From Planctomycetaceae bacterium (GTDB taxonomy: Bacteria > Planctomycetota > Planctomycetia > Isosphaerales > Isosphaeraceae): a DNA stretch of 11,836 nucleotides. Below are positions 1 to 8,265 of this stretch, in pieces. Made by a program: the position numbers and the translations under genes. The DNA lies in assembly GCA_019232645.1 (NCBI GenBank), contig JAFANO010000774.1, forward strand, positions 1 to 11,836. The letters run 5' to 3'. Numbering within the stretch: the first letter of the stretch is position 1; the number at the start of each line of letters is the position of its first letter. The notes beneath the pieces were generated by a model that made no database searches, was not told the origin of the DNA, and saw nothing but the letters and a program-made list of their open reading frames with translations.

Positions 1-3000
1 TCGAGATAGGGGCCGAGCAGGGGCACGGCCCAGGGGCCGCGGAACTCCGTGCCCTGGATCGCGCGGCGCCGGAGACCCTCCCAGCGCTCGCAGACCAAGC
101 CGTCGGCGTCCGTGACCTCCAGGTCGTACGTGAGGGTATCGTCCTGGTGCGAGCGTTCGAGGGCGCGGACGAATCGGAGGCCGGGCGCCGGCACTGAGTT
201 GATCGTCAGCCGTTTCACGCCGATTGGCAGGAGCGTGCGGTGGGGGATGCACGCCTGGACGGCGTGGATGACGGCATCCCGCGCGGCCGGGTCGCCGAGC
301 AGCAGCGCCGAGGGCAGGTAGCGGCCGAACCAGTCGTCCGTCTCGCCCGGCGCGACCTCGGCGATGCACTCCGTCGCACCGAGTCGCCGATAGCCCAGGA
401 GTCTGCGGAATCTCCCCTCATGGAAGAGGATCGTCCCATAGAGATCGCGCCCGGGGTCGAGCGGGACGCGATCGCCGGGAACTTCGAAGCCTGCCGCTGA
501 TCGCTGGGTACCGACCGCTGACCGCTCGAAGCAGCAAGTCGCTCGGAAGTGATCGACCTGGAACGCGGTGGACGCGCACCGCAGGACCACCTCGACCCGA
601 CCCGGACCGCGCGCCAGGGCGGCCAGGCGGATCGTCGTGGTGCTGTCGCTCGGGATTGAGACCGGCCGTTCGAACCGGACGTCCTCGAAGGCCGGCAACT
701 CGGCGTCCCCCGCCAGCGTCCGGGCAACCTGGACCATCGCCTCCAGGCCCAGGACTGCGGGGAAGAGTCGTTCACCCCGGAAGACGTGGTCGTCGAGGTA
801 GGGGTCGGTGTCGGTCGCCAGCTCGACATCGACGACGAGCTCCACGCCCGGGACATCCACCCTCGGCCGTTCGAGGAAGCGGAGGAAGGGATACTCCCTC
901 GGCTCCGACCGGAGAGTCGGCACCGAGCCGAAGCGGCCCGTAACCACCACGGAGAGAGTCGGCAGCGATCGGGCCACCAGGTCGCGCAAGATCGCGATCC
1001 CCCGCCCCGGCGGGATCGGCATGATCCCGTCCCGCGCGAGCGCCTCGACGGTGCCGAGGCGCTCGCCCATGCCGACGCCCGACCAGACCGACCATTCCAC
1101 GGCCAAGCAGCGGCAGGACGGGTGCTCGGCGGCGAAGCGCCCGGCCAGGCGGGTCAGCCACTCATTGGCCGTCGCGTAATCGGCCTCGCCATGCAGCCCG
1201 GTCCGGGCGATGATCGAGCCAAACGTCACGAAGAGGCGGAGCCGGTCCGGATCGACGGCGGCGAGCAGGTTCCGCGCCCCCCGGACCTTCGGGGCCAGCG
1301 TGCGCAGGAAGGCCGGCGCGTCGAGGCTCGCCAGCCGTTGCGGCGCGTTGGCGCCGGCGCCGTGCAGGATCGCCGTGATCGGGCCCAGCCCCCGCTCCGC
1401 CTCTCGGACGGCGTCAGCGACCTCGTCCGCGTCGGTGACATCGGCCGCCAGGTAGCGGAATGTGATCCCCGCGGCCTCGAACCGATCGAGGTTCGCCATC
1501 AGCTCGGCGTCGAGCGTCGGCCGCGACCGGCCGATCAGGGCGAGCCGGCACCCCGACTCCCGAGCCAACGCCAGCGCGGATTCGGCGGCGATCCCCTTGC
1601 CGCCCCCGGTGACCAGCAGGACGTCGGCGGGCCCGAGGATCGGCGCGGCCGGCAGCTCCTCGATCGGGAGCAGCCGGAGGACGGGCTCCCTCCGCCGGCC
1701 CGCCGCGTCGTAATGGGCCTCGGTGAATCCCGACGCCGCGCCGGCTTCCGCGACGACCCAGGAGGCGACCTCGGGATGGTCCGGTGGGACATCGACGACG
1801 CAGGTAGCGATCCCCGGCTCTTCCAGGTGGAGCGACCGGGCGAAGGCCGACCCCCCTCCGCCATGCTGGACGAGCACGAACCGGGTCCCCGCGCCCGCCG
1901 CAAGCGCGGCGCAGGCCGCGTCCAGCAAGAGCCCGACCGACCCCTCGTCAGGCTCCGGCGGGAGGCAGACGGTGATCCCGGACCCCCGCCCTTCCTCCGC
2001 GAACACCCGCGCGAGGCGATCGGCCAGCGGGTGGCCGGGCGGGGCGAGCACCTGCCATCGCCCCGCGCATTCGGGCGGATGTTGGGGAGGCCGGGGACGT
2101 TCCACCAGCTCGATGGTGAAGGACCGGACCCAGCCGTCGACGCCCGCCGGCAGCCGCCCTCGTTCGGCCGAGGGTTCGGAACCACCGGTGCGCTCCAGGT
2201 CCATGAGGGCATCGGCGACCTCGGCCACCGTGGCGTCGGCGTAGTGAGTCGGCGCGACCGGCGGCGGCAGGCCGAGCCGGCGGCACGACTCGGCCACCAG
2301 TTGGCCCACCAGGATCGAGTTCAGGTGCAGGTCGCTCAGCAGATGATGGCCATCTTCCACTGCGGAGACGGGGAGATCCGAACGTTCGGCAACGAGCGAC
2401 CGGACGAGTTCTCGATAGTCCCGATCATCCCTCCACCGATCTTCGTTCCGGGCGGGACCGACCGAGGTCGATCCGGTATCCAGAATTCTCTGTGACCGGA
2501 TCGACCTCGGTCGGTCCCACTGACCCAGATCTCCGGGCGGATCGTCCTCGGGGACCGGCGCCCGCTCGCATGGATTCGAGAAAAAGCGAGGAGACCAGTC
2601 GAGTGGGAACGGCCGCGTGTGCCGTCCCGCGAAGAGGAGGTCGGGGGCCACCGCGACCCCGAGGGCGAATGCCGCCCCGACGGCGGAGAGGAGCCCGACG
2701 AGCGAGGGCCCGCCGGCATCGACGGCGACGACCGGTGCCATCCCCGGCCCGGAGACGAGCCCGCTCAGGACCCGGCCGGGCCCGACTTCGATCCAGAGAT
2801 CCACGCCCTCGGCGGCCTCGGTCACGGCCTCCAGGAACCGGACCGGCGCGGTCACCTGGTGACAGAGCAGGCCGCGCAGGTCCTCCCCGGGCGCGAGTCG
2901 CGCCCCGGTGACGGTCGAGATGACGGCCCGACGCAGGGGACGGAACTCCTCGCGACCGAGCGCGTCGGCCAGCGCGGGCACGGCCGGGGCCACGATCGGG

Positions 3001-5279
3001 GAGTGGAAGGCATGCGAGACGGGGAGTCGCGTCGCCGCGATGCCCCGGGCCTGGGCCTTGGAGACGAGCTGCATCACCGCGTCTTCCGCGCCGGAGATGA
3101 CTGTCTGCCTCGGCGCGTTCAGGCCGGCGATGACCACCGGATCGCCATTGCGGAGCGCCTCCACATCCGACGCCTCCGTTGCGATGCTCGCCATCGCGCC
3201 GCGGTCGGCCAGCCCCGCCATGATCCGGCCCCGGGCCGACGCGATCCGCACCAGGGCAGCGTCATCGAGGGCGCCGGCCCAGTGCAGGGCGTTCAGCTCG
3301 CCCAGGCTGTGCCCGATGGCGACCTCGGCCCCGATCCCGAGCCGATCGAGGACCCGGAGCGCGGCCAGCGACGCGGTGACGATCGCCGGCTGGGCCACAT
3401 CGGTCGCGCGGCCGTCGCCGAGGGTGGGCAGGCCCGCCCGGTCGTAGAGGTCCTGCGCGATCGTGAACCGGCGGCGCAGGGCCCCGCCGTCGAGGTGGGC
3501 GGGCGAGCCCTGGCCCGGGAAGAGGAACCCGATCCGAGGCTCATCGGCGCCGAGGCCGAGGAACACCCCGGCGCGGGGCTCGATCCGGAGGGCCACGCCC
3601 TCGACGAGCCAGGCCCGGAGCGTCCCCAACCGCTCGGCCAGCTCCGCGGGGCGCGAGGCCACCACCGCCGCCCTGGCCCGGCCCGCGCCGGGCGCGCGGA
3701 CCAGCTCGGCGGCCAAGTCGGCCAGCTCGGACCGGGCGAGCCGGGGGGCGACCGTCAAGAGATGGTCCACCCGGTCACGCAGCGCGCCGGCATCGCGGGC
3801 CGACATCAGGAACAGCTCGGTGTCCTGGGCGGAGGAGAGGAGGGCGTGCTCGCGCGGGCCGAGTCCGGCGCGGCGTCCGGTCGCGGTCGCTTCGAGCACG
3901 ACATGCGCGTTGATCCCGCCGAACCCCATGGCGCTGACGCCCGCGCGGAGCGGGCGGTCGGCGGGCCAGGGCTCGCCCTCCTTCAGGACGCGGAGGGCGG
4001 GCCGCGGGCCGTCGAGCTCGGGGTGGGGGACGTCGCAGTTCGTGGCGGGGGGCAGGACCTGGGCGCGGAGGGCCATCGCGGCCTTGATCAGGCCCGCGAC
4101 CCCGGCGGCCGCCTTGGTGTGGCCGACGTTCGCCTTGATCGTGCCGATGATGGCGGGCGGGGCCTCGGCCGACGCCTCGCGCCGGGCGCGGGAGAGCGCC
4201 CTCAGCTCGGTCGCGTCGCCGACGCCCGTGCCGGTGCCGTGCCCCTCGAAATAGCCGACCGTCTCGATCCCGAACCCAGCCCGGCGATAGGCCCGGCGGA
4301 GGGCGAGGAGCTGGCCCTCGACCTCGGGCCGGCTGATCCCGCCCCGGCCGTCGGAGGAGATCCCCCAGCCTCGGATGGCCACATCGGCGGCCCGGCCCCG
4401 CGTTCGGGCGTCGCCGAGCCGCGTCAGGACGACGAACCCGCAACCCTCGCCGGGCCAGAAGCCGTCGGATCGGGCGTCGTACGGCCGCATCTCGTCGGCG
4501 GCCAGTGCGCCCGCCTTGGCGAAGCCGACCAGCTCGAACGGGTCGAGGCTCAGGTCGACGCCCCCGGCCAGCGCCACGTCGAGGTCGCCCGACGCCAAGG
4601 CCGAGCACGCCTGCGCGACCGCCAGCAGCGACGAGGCGCACGCCCCGTCCACCGTGTAGCCGCCCCCCTTGAGGTCGAAGTGGTTGCAGATCCGCCCCGC
4701 GATCGTGTTCGAGAGCCCGCCGGCCAGCGTCTCCTCGCCGACGGGCGCGAACGGGGCCTTGTATTCGGCCTCCAGTCCGTCCAGGAACTCCCGGCGCTTC
4801 TTCGGGCTCCAGCCCTCCCCCCGCAAGGCGGCGTCGAGCACCCGGCGGACGTAGGGCCAGCGGAGCCGGAGCACGTCGGCGCGCGAGAACTCGCCGGTTA
4901 GCGTGTTGCCCAGGTAGACGCCGGTTGCCTCGCGCGGGAGCCCCGCGCCCCGGTCAAACCCGGCATCGGCCAGGGCCCGCGCCGCCACGTCGAGCGCCAG
5001 CCAGTGGGCCGGGTCGGCCGCGCGGAACGCGCCCCCGGCCACCCGGAAGCCGACCCGGTCGAACTCGTAACCCTCGATCAACGCGGCCTCGACCGCATAG
5101 GTCCGGTCCGGGGCGTCGCGCCCGGGGGCGTAATAATCCTCGACGCGGAGCCGCTCGGGCGGCAGCCGGCGGAAGGCCCGCCGCTGCGCCAGCGCGTTCT
5201 CCCAGAGCTCGGTCGGCGACCGCGCCTCGGGATACTCGCAGGCCATCCCGACGATCGCGATGGGCTCGGTCTCGGTCAT
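1..5279 (-). CDS. Enediyne-type iterative polyketide synthase (PKSE), 3' end beyond window
   Basis: Iterative type I PKS expected to build the polyene precursor of an enediyne-like core from malonyl units. I followed the frame from ATG at 5279 to the left edge and found no stop in 1759 codons. Domains in order: KS about 1-460, with Cys214 in DGACASS, His347 in GHGTGT and His387 in NVGHTKA; AT about 580-870, with FPGQGS at 587-592, Ser658 in GHSLGE and His759 in HAFHS; one ACP about 945-1020, with Ser988 in DLHLNSI; a KR-like linker about 1040-1210; KR from about 1215, with TGGGKGI at 1224-1230, Ser1355, Tyr1368 and Asn1372; DH about 1480-1740, with His1498 in HVFRGERLFP and probable Asp1668. 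A single ACP and DH on the same chain fit PKSE rather than a PUFA synthase. Family members are about 1900-2000 residues and end in a phosphopantetheinyl transferase, here off the window. The start overlaps the E5 stop (ATGA) and AAGGGG lies 7 bases upstream. Repeat DNA sits in the AT-ACP linker and in DH. Confidence 0.93.
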   Translation of the reverse strand, partial: MTETEPIAIVGMACEYPEARSPTELWENALAQRRAFRRLPPERLRVEDYYAPGRDAPDRTYAVEAALIEGYEFDRVGFRVAGGAFRAADPAHWLALDVAARALADAGFDRGAGLPREATGVYLGNTLTGEFSRADVLRLRWPYVRRVLDAALRGEGWSPKKRREFLDGLEAEYKAPFAPVGEETLAGGLSNTIAGRICNHFDLKGGGYTVDGACASSLLAVAQACSALASGDLDVALAGGVDLSLDPFELVGFAKAGALAADEMRPYDARSDGFWPGEGCGFVVLTRLGDARTRGRAADVAIRGWGISSDGRGGISRPEVEGQLLALRRAYRRAGFGIETVGYFEGHGTGTGVGDATELRALSRARREASAEAPPAIIGTIKANVGHTKAAAGVAGLIKAAMALRAQVLPPATNCDVPHPELDGPRPALRVLKEGEPWPADRPLRAGVSAMGFGGINAHVVLEATATGRRAGLGPREHALLSSAQDTELFLMSARDAGALRDRVDHLLTVAPRLARSELADLAAELVRAPGAGRARAAVVASRPAELAERLGTLRAWLVEGVALRIEPRAGVFLGLGADEPRIGFLFPGQGSPAHLDGGALRRRFTIAQDLYDRAGLPTLGDGRATDVAQPAIVTASLAALRVLDRLGIGAEVAIGHSLGELNALHWAGALDDAALVRIASARGRIMAGLADRGAMASIATEASDVEALRNGDPVVIAGLNAPRQTVISGAEDAVMQLVSKAQARGIAATRLPVSHAFHSPIVAPAVPALADALGREEFRPLRRAVISTVTGARLAPGEDLRGLLCHQVTAPVRFLEAVTEAAEGVDLWIEVGPGRVLSGLVSGPGMAPVVAVDAGGPSLVGLLSAVGAAFALGVAVAPDLLFAGRHTRPFPLDWSPRFFSNPCERAPVPEDDPPGDLGQWDRPRSIRSQRILDTGSTSVGPARNEDRWRDDRDYRELVRSLVAERSDLPVSAVEDGHHLLSDLHLNSILVGQLVAESCRRLGLPPPVAPTHYADATVAEVADALMDLERTGGSEPSAERGRLPAGVDGWVRSFTIELVERPRPPQHPPECAGRWQVLAPPGHPLADRLARVFAEEGRGSGITVCLPPEPDEGSVGLLLDAACAALAAGAGTRFVLVQHGGGGSAFARSLHLEEPGIATCVVDVPPDHPEVASWVVAEAGAASGFTEAHYDAAGRRREPVLRLLPIEELPAAPILGPADVLLVTGGGKGIAAESALALARESGCRLALIGRSRPTLDAELMANLDRFEAAGITFRYLAADVTDADEVADAVREAERGLGPITAILHGAGANAPQRLASLDAPAFLRTLAPKVRGARNLLAAVDPDRLRLFVTFGSIIARTGLHGEADYATANEWLTRLAGRFAAEHPSCRCLAVEWSVWSGVGMGERLGTVEALARDGIMPIPPGRGIAILRDLVARSLPTLSVVVTGRFGSVPTLRSEPREYPFLRFLERPRVDVPGVELVVDVELATDTDPYLDDHVFRGERLFPAVLGLEAMVQVARTLAGDAELPAFEDVRFERPVSIPSDSTTTIRLAALARGPGRVEVVLRCASTAFQVDHFRATCCFERSAVGTQRSAAGFEVPGDRVPLDPGRDLYGTILFHEGRFRRLLGYRRLGATECIAEVAPGETDDWFGRYLPSALLLGDPAARDAVIHAVQACIPHRTLLPIGVKRLTINSVPAPGLRFVRALERSHQDDTLTYDLEVTDADGLVCERWEGLRRRAIQGTEFRGPWAVPLLGPYL
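484..532. repeat. Degenerate 7-bp repeat array inside the DH domain, flanked by TCGAAGC direct repeats
   Basis: Between two copies of TCGAAGC (484-490 and 526-532) the sequence divides into heptamers: CTGCCGC, TGATCGC, TGGGTAC, CGACCGC, TGACCGC. The approximate consensus is YGACCGC. From the first flank to the second is 42 bases, so removing one period keeps the reading frame (14 codons). It codes for a Ser/Ala/Gly-rich piece, about residues 1583-1599, between DH segments. This looks like a short tandem repeat that expanded or inserted in a surface loop. Confidence 0.6.
2454..2518. repeat. Perfect 24-bp inverted repeat with 17-base spacer inside the PKS gene
   Basis: Arms 2454-2477 and 2495-2518 are exact reverse complements over 24 bases. 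The spacer (2478-2494) is less GC-rich than the surroundings and contains AGAATTCT. Pairing stops sharply on both sides. The element is translated in frame as PKS residues 921-942, in the linker between the AT tail motif (FFSNPCE, 899-905) and the ACP. Its form resembles a non-autonomous palindromic element such as a REP or MITE that landed in a tolerant linker. I see no target duplication and no second copy in the window. Confidence 0.9.
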
Positions 5280-6220
5280 GACGCGACCCCTTCGAGCGCC
5301 GCGACCGGGACCGGGACCCTCTCCGGGATGGCCGCCGACCGCCGACCGCCGACCGCCGCCAGGATCGTCAGGCCAAGACCCCGGAGGATGCAGGCGGCCA
5401 GCAGCGCGAAGAAAAGCCCGAACACCACGTGCGCCAGCATGAGGACCGCGTACGCGGCCGCGACCGCCGCCCCGAACGCGAACTGCGCCTTGGGGGCACT
5501 CGGGGTCGTCCCCGGGTCGGTCACCATGTAGAACGTGAACAGCAGGAAGGCCATCCCCGTCATGGGCAGGAGCGCCGCCACCAGCGGCGTCCCGAACCAA
5601 GAGCTCCGCAGCACCGCCTGGATCACGAAGCCCCCGAGCCAGCCCAGGATGAGCGGGACCTTGCCCGTGAACCGCGTGTTCAGGAAGGTCCCCGAGAGCA
5701 CGATGACCAGCGGCAAGAACCAGTCGCCGACGCCCGTGAGGTTCTCAGTGAACATATAAGGTGGGGCGATCCCGACCCAGGGGAACAGGAGCAGCGTCGC
5801 GGCGATGCCCGTGTTCGACGGATTCAGGCAATGCCGCGCGCCGTCCCCGACCGGGACGCGTATGAGCACCTTCGACCCGATCGCGACCGAGGCCGCGAAC
5901 GCGATCGGCGCCAGCCGTTCATTGGCATAGAGGAGCATGGCGACGGCCAGGCCCGTGATGTGCGCCGGCAGGAGGAAATCGACCAGCCGGCCAAAGCTCC
6001 CGGCGAAGCCCAACGGCCGCCGCGCGGCCCAGGCGCTCATCACCTCGATGAGGAGTTCTATCCCGTATGTGGTCGCCAGCGCCACCAGGGGCTGCGCCCA
6101 CGACTGCTCGAACCCGAAGACGGTGTGCCCCAAGACATTCAAGATCGTGATGGCCGCCGCGAACCGCCGGAGCGCGGGGAGGCGGTTCGCCCGAGCCGTG
6201 GCCGGATCCGTGGTCATCAT
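5276..6220 (-). CDS. Enediyne core membrane protein E5 (UnbU-like, RnfD/NqrB-related)
   Basis: A 314-residue polytopic membrane protein of the UnbU type, found beside enediyne PKS genes and distantly related to RnfD/NqrB of ion-pumping redox complexes. Its biochemical role is not clear from sequence. Hydrophobic segments fall at about 20-36, 44-60, 79-98, 103-120, 138-152, 168-178, 187-204, 211-232 and 246-289. RnfD-like landmarks are RHCLNPSNTG at 129-138 and VTDPGTTP at 233-240. I see no SGAT flavin-attachment motif between them. The frame is open to 6268, but I place the start at ATG 6220, which overlaps the E4 stop as ATGA, with GGAGG at 6225-6229. A second ATG follows at once at 6217 and has better spacing, so it may be the one used. 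The last 27 residues (288-314) are coded by short tandem repeats and look variable. Confidence 0.85.
   Translation of the reverse strand: MMTTDPATARANRLPALRRFAAAITILNVLGHTVFGFEQSWAQPLVALATTYGIELLIEVMSAWAARRPLGFAGSFGRLVDFLLPAHITGLAVAMLLYANERLAPIAFAASVAIGSKVLIRVPVGDGARHCLNPSNTGIAATLLLFPWVGIAPPYMFTENLTGVGDWFLPLVIVLSGTFLNTRFTGKVPLILGWLGGFVIQAVLRSSWFGTPLVAALLPMTGMAFLLFTFYMVTDPGTTPSAPKAQFAFGAAVAAAYAVLMLAHVVFGLFFALLAACILRGLGLTILAAVGGRRSAAIPERVPVPVAALEGVAS
5303..5357. repeat. Tandem short repeats in the 3' end of E5
   Basis: Two small arrays lie here: GACCGG twice plus GACC (5303-5318), and GACCGCC three times (5337-5357). They code for the tail of E5, about residues 288-306, including VPVPV and GGRRSAA. 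The second array shares the GACCGC core with the heptamers in the PKS DH region. Copy number may vary between strains. Confidence 0.65.
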
Positions 6221-8265
6221 TCCGCCTCCGCCTGGGTCGCGGGCCAGCCGAGCTGGACCGTGTGCCATCCGGGTGAGAGCGTCATCCGTTCCTGATGGGT
6301 CCGCCCCTCGGGATCGCGCCAGCGCAGCTCGACCGGGAGCCGGGCGTCATCGGGCACCGGGCCGAGCCCGAAATGGAGGTCGGGGCTCCGCTTGCCGGAG
6401 TGGCCATTGCCGCCGTCGACCTGCGCCACCAGCCGCCTGCCGTCCGGCGCGAAGACCGCCGCCGCCGCCCCGAGGGCGGGGCGCCCTGCAAGGTCGGGGC
6501 CGGGATGGCCCGGGCGCGCCCGGACCCGCGCCGAGCCGGTCGGCCGGGGCGGGAGCACGAGGTGGAGCCCCAGGAACCCGCCGGGATGTGGCGTCTCGTT
6601 GCGGTAGAACGAGGACGGCGCCCACTGGTTCGCGACGGCATAGTCGAGGCGGCCGTCGCCATCCACGTCGGCCGTGGCGATCCCCCGGCTCACTCCCGGC
6701 TCGCCGAGCCCCAGGCCCGCGGCGATGTCGTGGTATCGCCCGTCCCCGGCGCGGACGAAGAACGGGTTGCGCGGGCGGCCGCTCAGGTCGTCGCCCGGAC
6801 GGAACCGGGGCCAGCACTTCGGGTCGCTCAGGAACTCGTCATTGCCCATGGCCAGCTCTTGCAGCTCGGGCCAGCGGTCGACCTCACCCCGCGCGAACCC
6901 GAGCGCCTGGAGCGCTTCGAGCGAGCCATCGTTGTCGAAGTCGGCCAGCCGGGCCTCCCAGGCCCAGCCGCTCCGCGACAGCCCGAGCGGCTCGCTCCGA
7001 TCGACGTAGGGCGCGATGCCCCGCCGCATCCGGTCGAGCGCGCCCGTGCTGAGGAAGGCGAAGTGGCTCTCCAGCAGGGCGAACTCGGAGGCGATGTTGC
7101 TCACGTACAGGTCGAGCAGGCCGTCGCCGTTCAGGTCGCCGAAGTCGATCCCCATCCCCTTGAACGAGTCGCGCCCGAGGACCTTGGAATTGGGCGTCGT
7201 GAGCGTCTTCTTCCCCTCCAGCAGGGCGAATCGAAGCGCGCCGGGCGTCGAGCGGTTGTGCAAGAGCCGGTCGGGCCCGAAGTCGTTGGCGAAGTAGACC
7301 TCGGGCAGGAGGTCGCCGTCGAGGTCGGCCGCCCCGACGGCCAGGGTCCAGCCCAGGTCCGCCGACGCGTCGAGGACCCCTCTGGCCTCGCGGAACCGGA
7401 CCGACGGTTCCTCGCCCGACGTGGCCCCGGCCCAGAGGAGGAAGTGCTTGCGCCCGCCGTTGTCGGCCCGCGACATCGAGTGCTGCATCGGCGAGGGGCC
7501 GACCGCCCGGGCGTCGAGGACCCGGGCGTCGTCCGGGAAGTAGTTGCCGACGATCAGGTCGGCGTGCCCGTCGCCGTCGAGGTCGGCCAGGGTGGCGGCG
7601 TTGGTGAACCAGCGGCCGTCTCCCGGCGCCACCTCGCGCCGCGCGTAGCCGTCGGCGGCGAGGGGCTCGCGGCCCGAGCCGGCCGCGCCCCCGCGGCGGA
7701 GGAACGCGATCGGGGGCCGGCCCCAGTAGTAGACGAGGACGTCCATCAGGCCATCTTCATTCAGGTCGCCGGGCAGGCAGCCCATCGGCGCCATCGTGGC
7801 GGGGTCGAAGGGGAGCGGGGCCGGGTCGAGCGCGAACGGCGGGTAGCGATCCGACGTCCCGGGCACGGGCGCGACGATCACCCGGTCGCTCCGCGTGTCC
7901 ACATAGCAGACGTCGTTCGGCAGCCCGTCCCCGTCGAGGTCGTTCAGCGCCACCGAGGCCCCGACCGACGAGATCCAGGTCGCGATCCGCTCCAGGCTGG
8001 GGTGGACCGTGCGCAAAGTCCGGTCCGGCGTCCCCGGCAACTCGGGCAACGCCCGGCGGGAGAACCGGAACCGCGCGAGGAGTTGACCCCGCTCCGCCCC
8101 GGAGAGTCCGGGTTGCCGCGAGAGCCAGTAGAACAGGCCGATCAGCGCGAGGGCCGTCAGCTTGACGAGGAGGTTCCGGGAGGCGACCGGGCGCGGCCCG
8201 GCCTTCCTCTCGTGGGGGTGCGGCCGGCCGTTGCTCGAAGGCGTGGAGGTCTCGACCGCGGTCAT
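6217..8265 (-). CDS. Enediyne core protein E4 (UnbV-like, FG-GAP/VCBS repeats with ASPIC/UnbV C-terminus)
   Basis: A 682-residue protein of the CRTAC1/UnbV type, one of the core genes found beside enediyne PKSs. Its exact role is unsettled. A hydrophobic segment at about 32-48 after a basic N-terminus suggests a signal anchor, with the repeat domain outside the cytoplasmic membrane. Seven acidic calcium-loop-like motifs mark FG-GAP repeats: DLDGDG 109-114, DLNEDG 167-172, DLDGDG 228-233, DLDGD 314-318, DLNGDG 377-382, DFDNDG 442-447 and DVDGDG 533-538. This implies a beta-propeller. The C-terminal part, about 595-672 with FGLGPV and the segment LRWRDPEGRTHQE, is the ASPIC/UnbV region. The start is firm: AAGGAGG at 8272-8278 lies 6 bases before ATG 8265, inside the end of the binding-protein gene, whose stop it overlaps as ATGA. 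The stop overlaps the E5 start in the same way. Length is normal for the family. Confidence 0.9.
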   Translation of the reverse strand: MTAVETSTPSSNGRPHPHERKAGPRPVASRNLLVKLTALALIGLFYWLSRQPGLSGAERGQLLARFRFSRRALPELPGTPDRTLRTVHPSLERIATWISSVGASVALNDLDGDGLPNDVCYVDTRSDRVIVAPVPGTSDRYPPFALDPAPLPFDPATMAPMGCLPGDLNEDGLMDVLVYYWGRPPIAFLRRGGAAGSGREPLAADGYARREVAPGDGRWFTNAATLADLDGDGHADLIVGNYFPDDARVLDARAVGPSPMQHSMSRADNGGRKHFLLWAGATSGEEPSVRFREARGVLDASADLGWTLAVGAADLDGDLLPEVYFANDFGPDRLLHNRSTPGALRFALLEGKKTLTTPNSKVLGRDSFKGMGIDFGDLNGDGLLDLYVSNIASEFALLESHFAFLSTGALDRMRRGIAPYVDRSEPLGLSRSGWAWEARLADFDNDGSLEALQALGFARGEVDRWPELQELAMGNDEFLSDPKCWPRFRPGDDLSGRPRNPFFVRAGDGRYHDIAAGLGLGEPGVSRGIATADVDGDGRLDYAVANQWAPSSFYRNETPHPGGFLGLHLVLPPRPTGSARVRARPGHPGPDLAGRPALGAAAAVFAPDGRRLVAQVDGGNGHSGKRSPDLHFGLGPVPDDARLPVELRWRDPEGRTHQERMTLSPGWHTVQLGWPATQAEAE

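Noticed and set aside
786..2495. Long plus-strand open frame opposite DH, KR and ACP
   Set aside because: Low-complexity composition and complete antisense overlap with a well-supported PKS frame.
2454..2518. Palindrome as a rho-independent terminator or a frame break in the PKS
   Set aside because: No U-run follows on either strand, and I read the PKS frame codon by codon through the element into the ACP without a stop.
2619..4901. Long open frame on the plus strand opposite the PKS
   Set aside because: It is rich in Arg, Gly, Pro and His, shows no known motif, and lies fully antisense to KS and AT codons with intact catalytic motifs. It is a by-product of high GC at third positions.
1..5279. 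PKS as a polyunsaturated fatty acid synthase (PfaA-like)
   Set aside because: Only one ACP is seen instead of a tandem array, DH is on the same chain, and the neighbours E3, E4 and E5 belong to enediyne loci.
6221..6268. Longer N-terminus for E5 beginning at 6268
   Set aside because: It would overlap E4 by 52 bases and add a Gly/Pro/Arg-rich piece; ATG 6220 has an ATGA overlap and a nearby ribosome-binding site.
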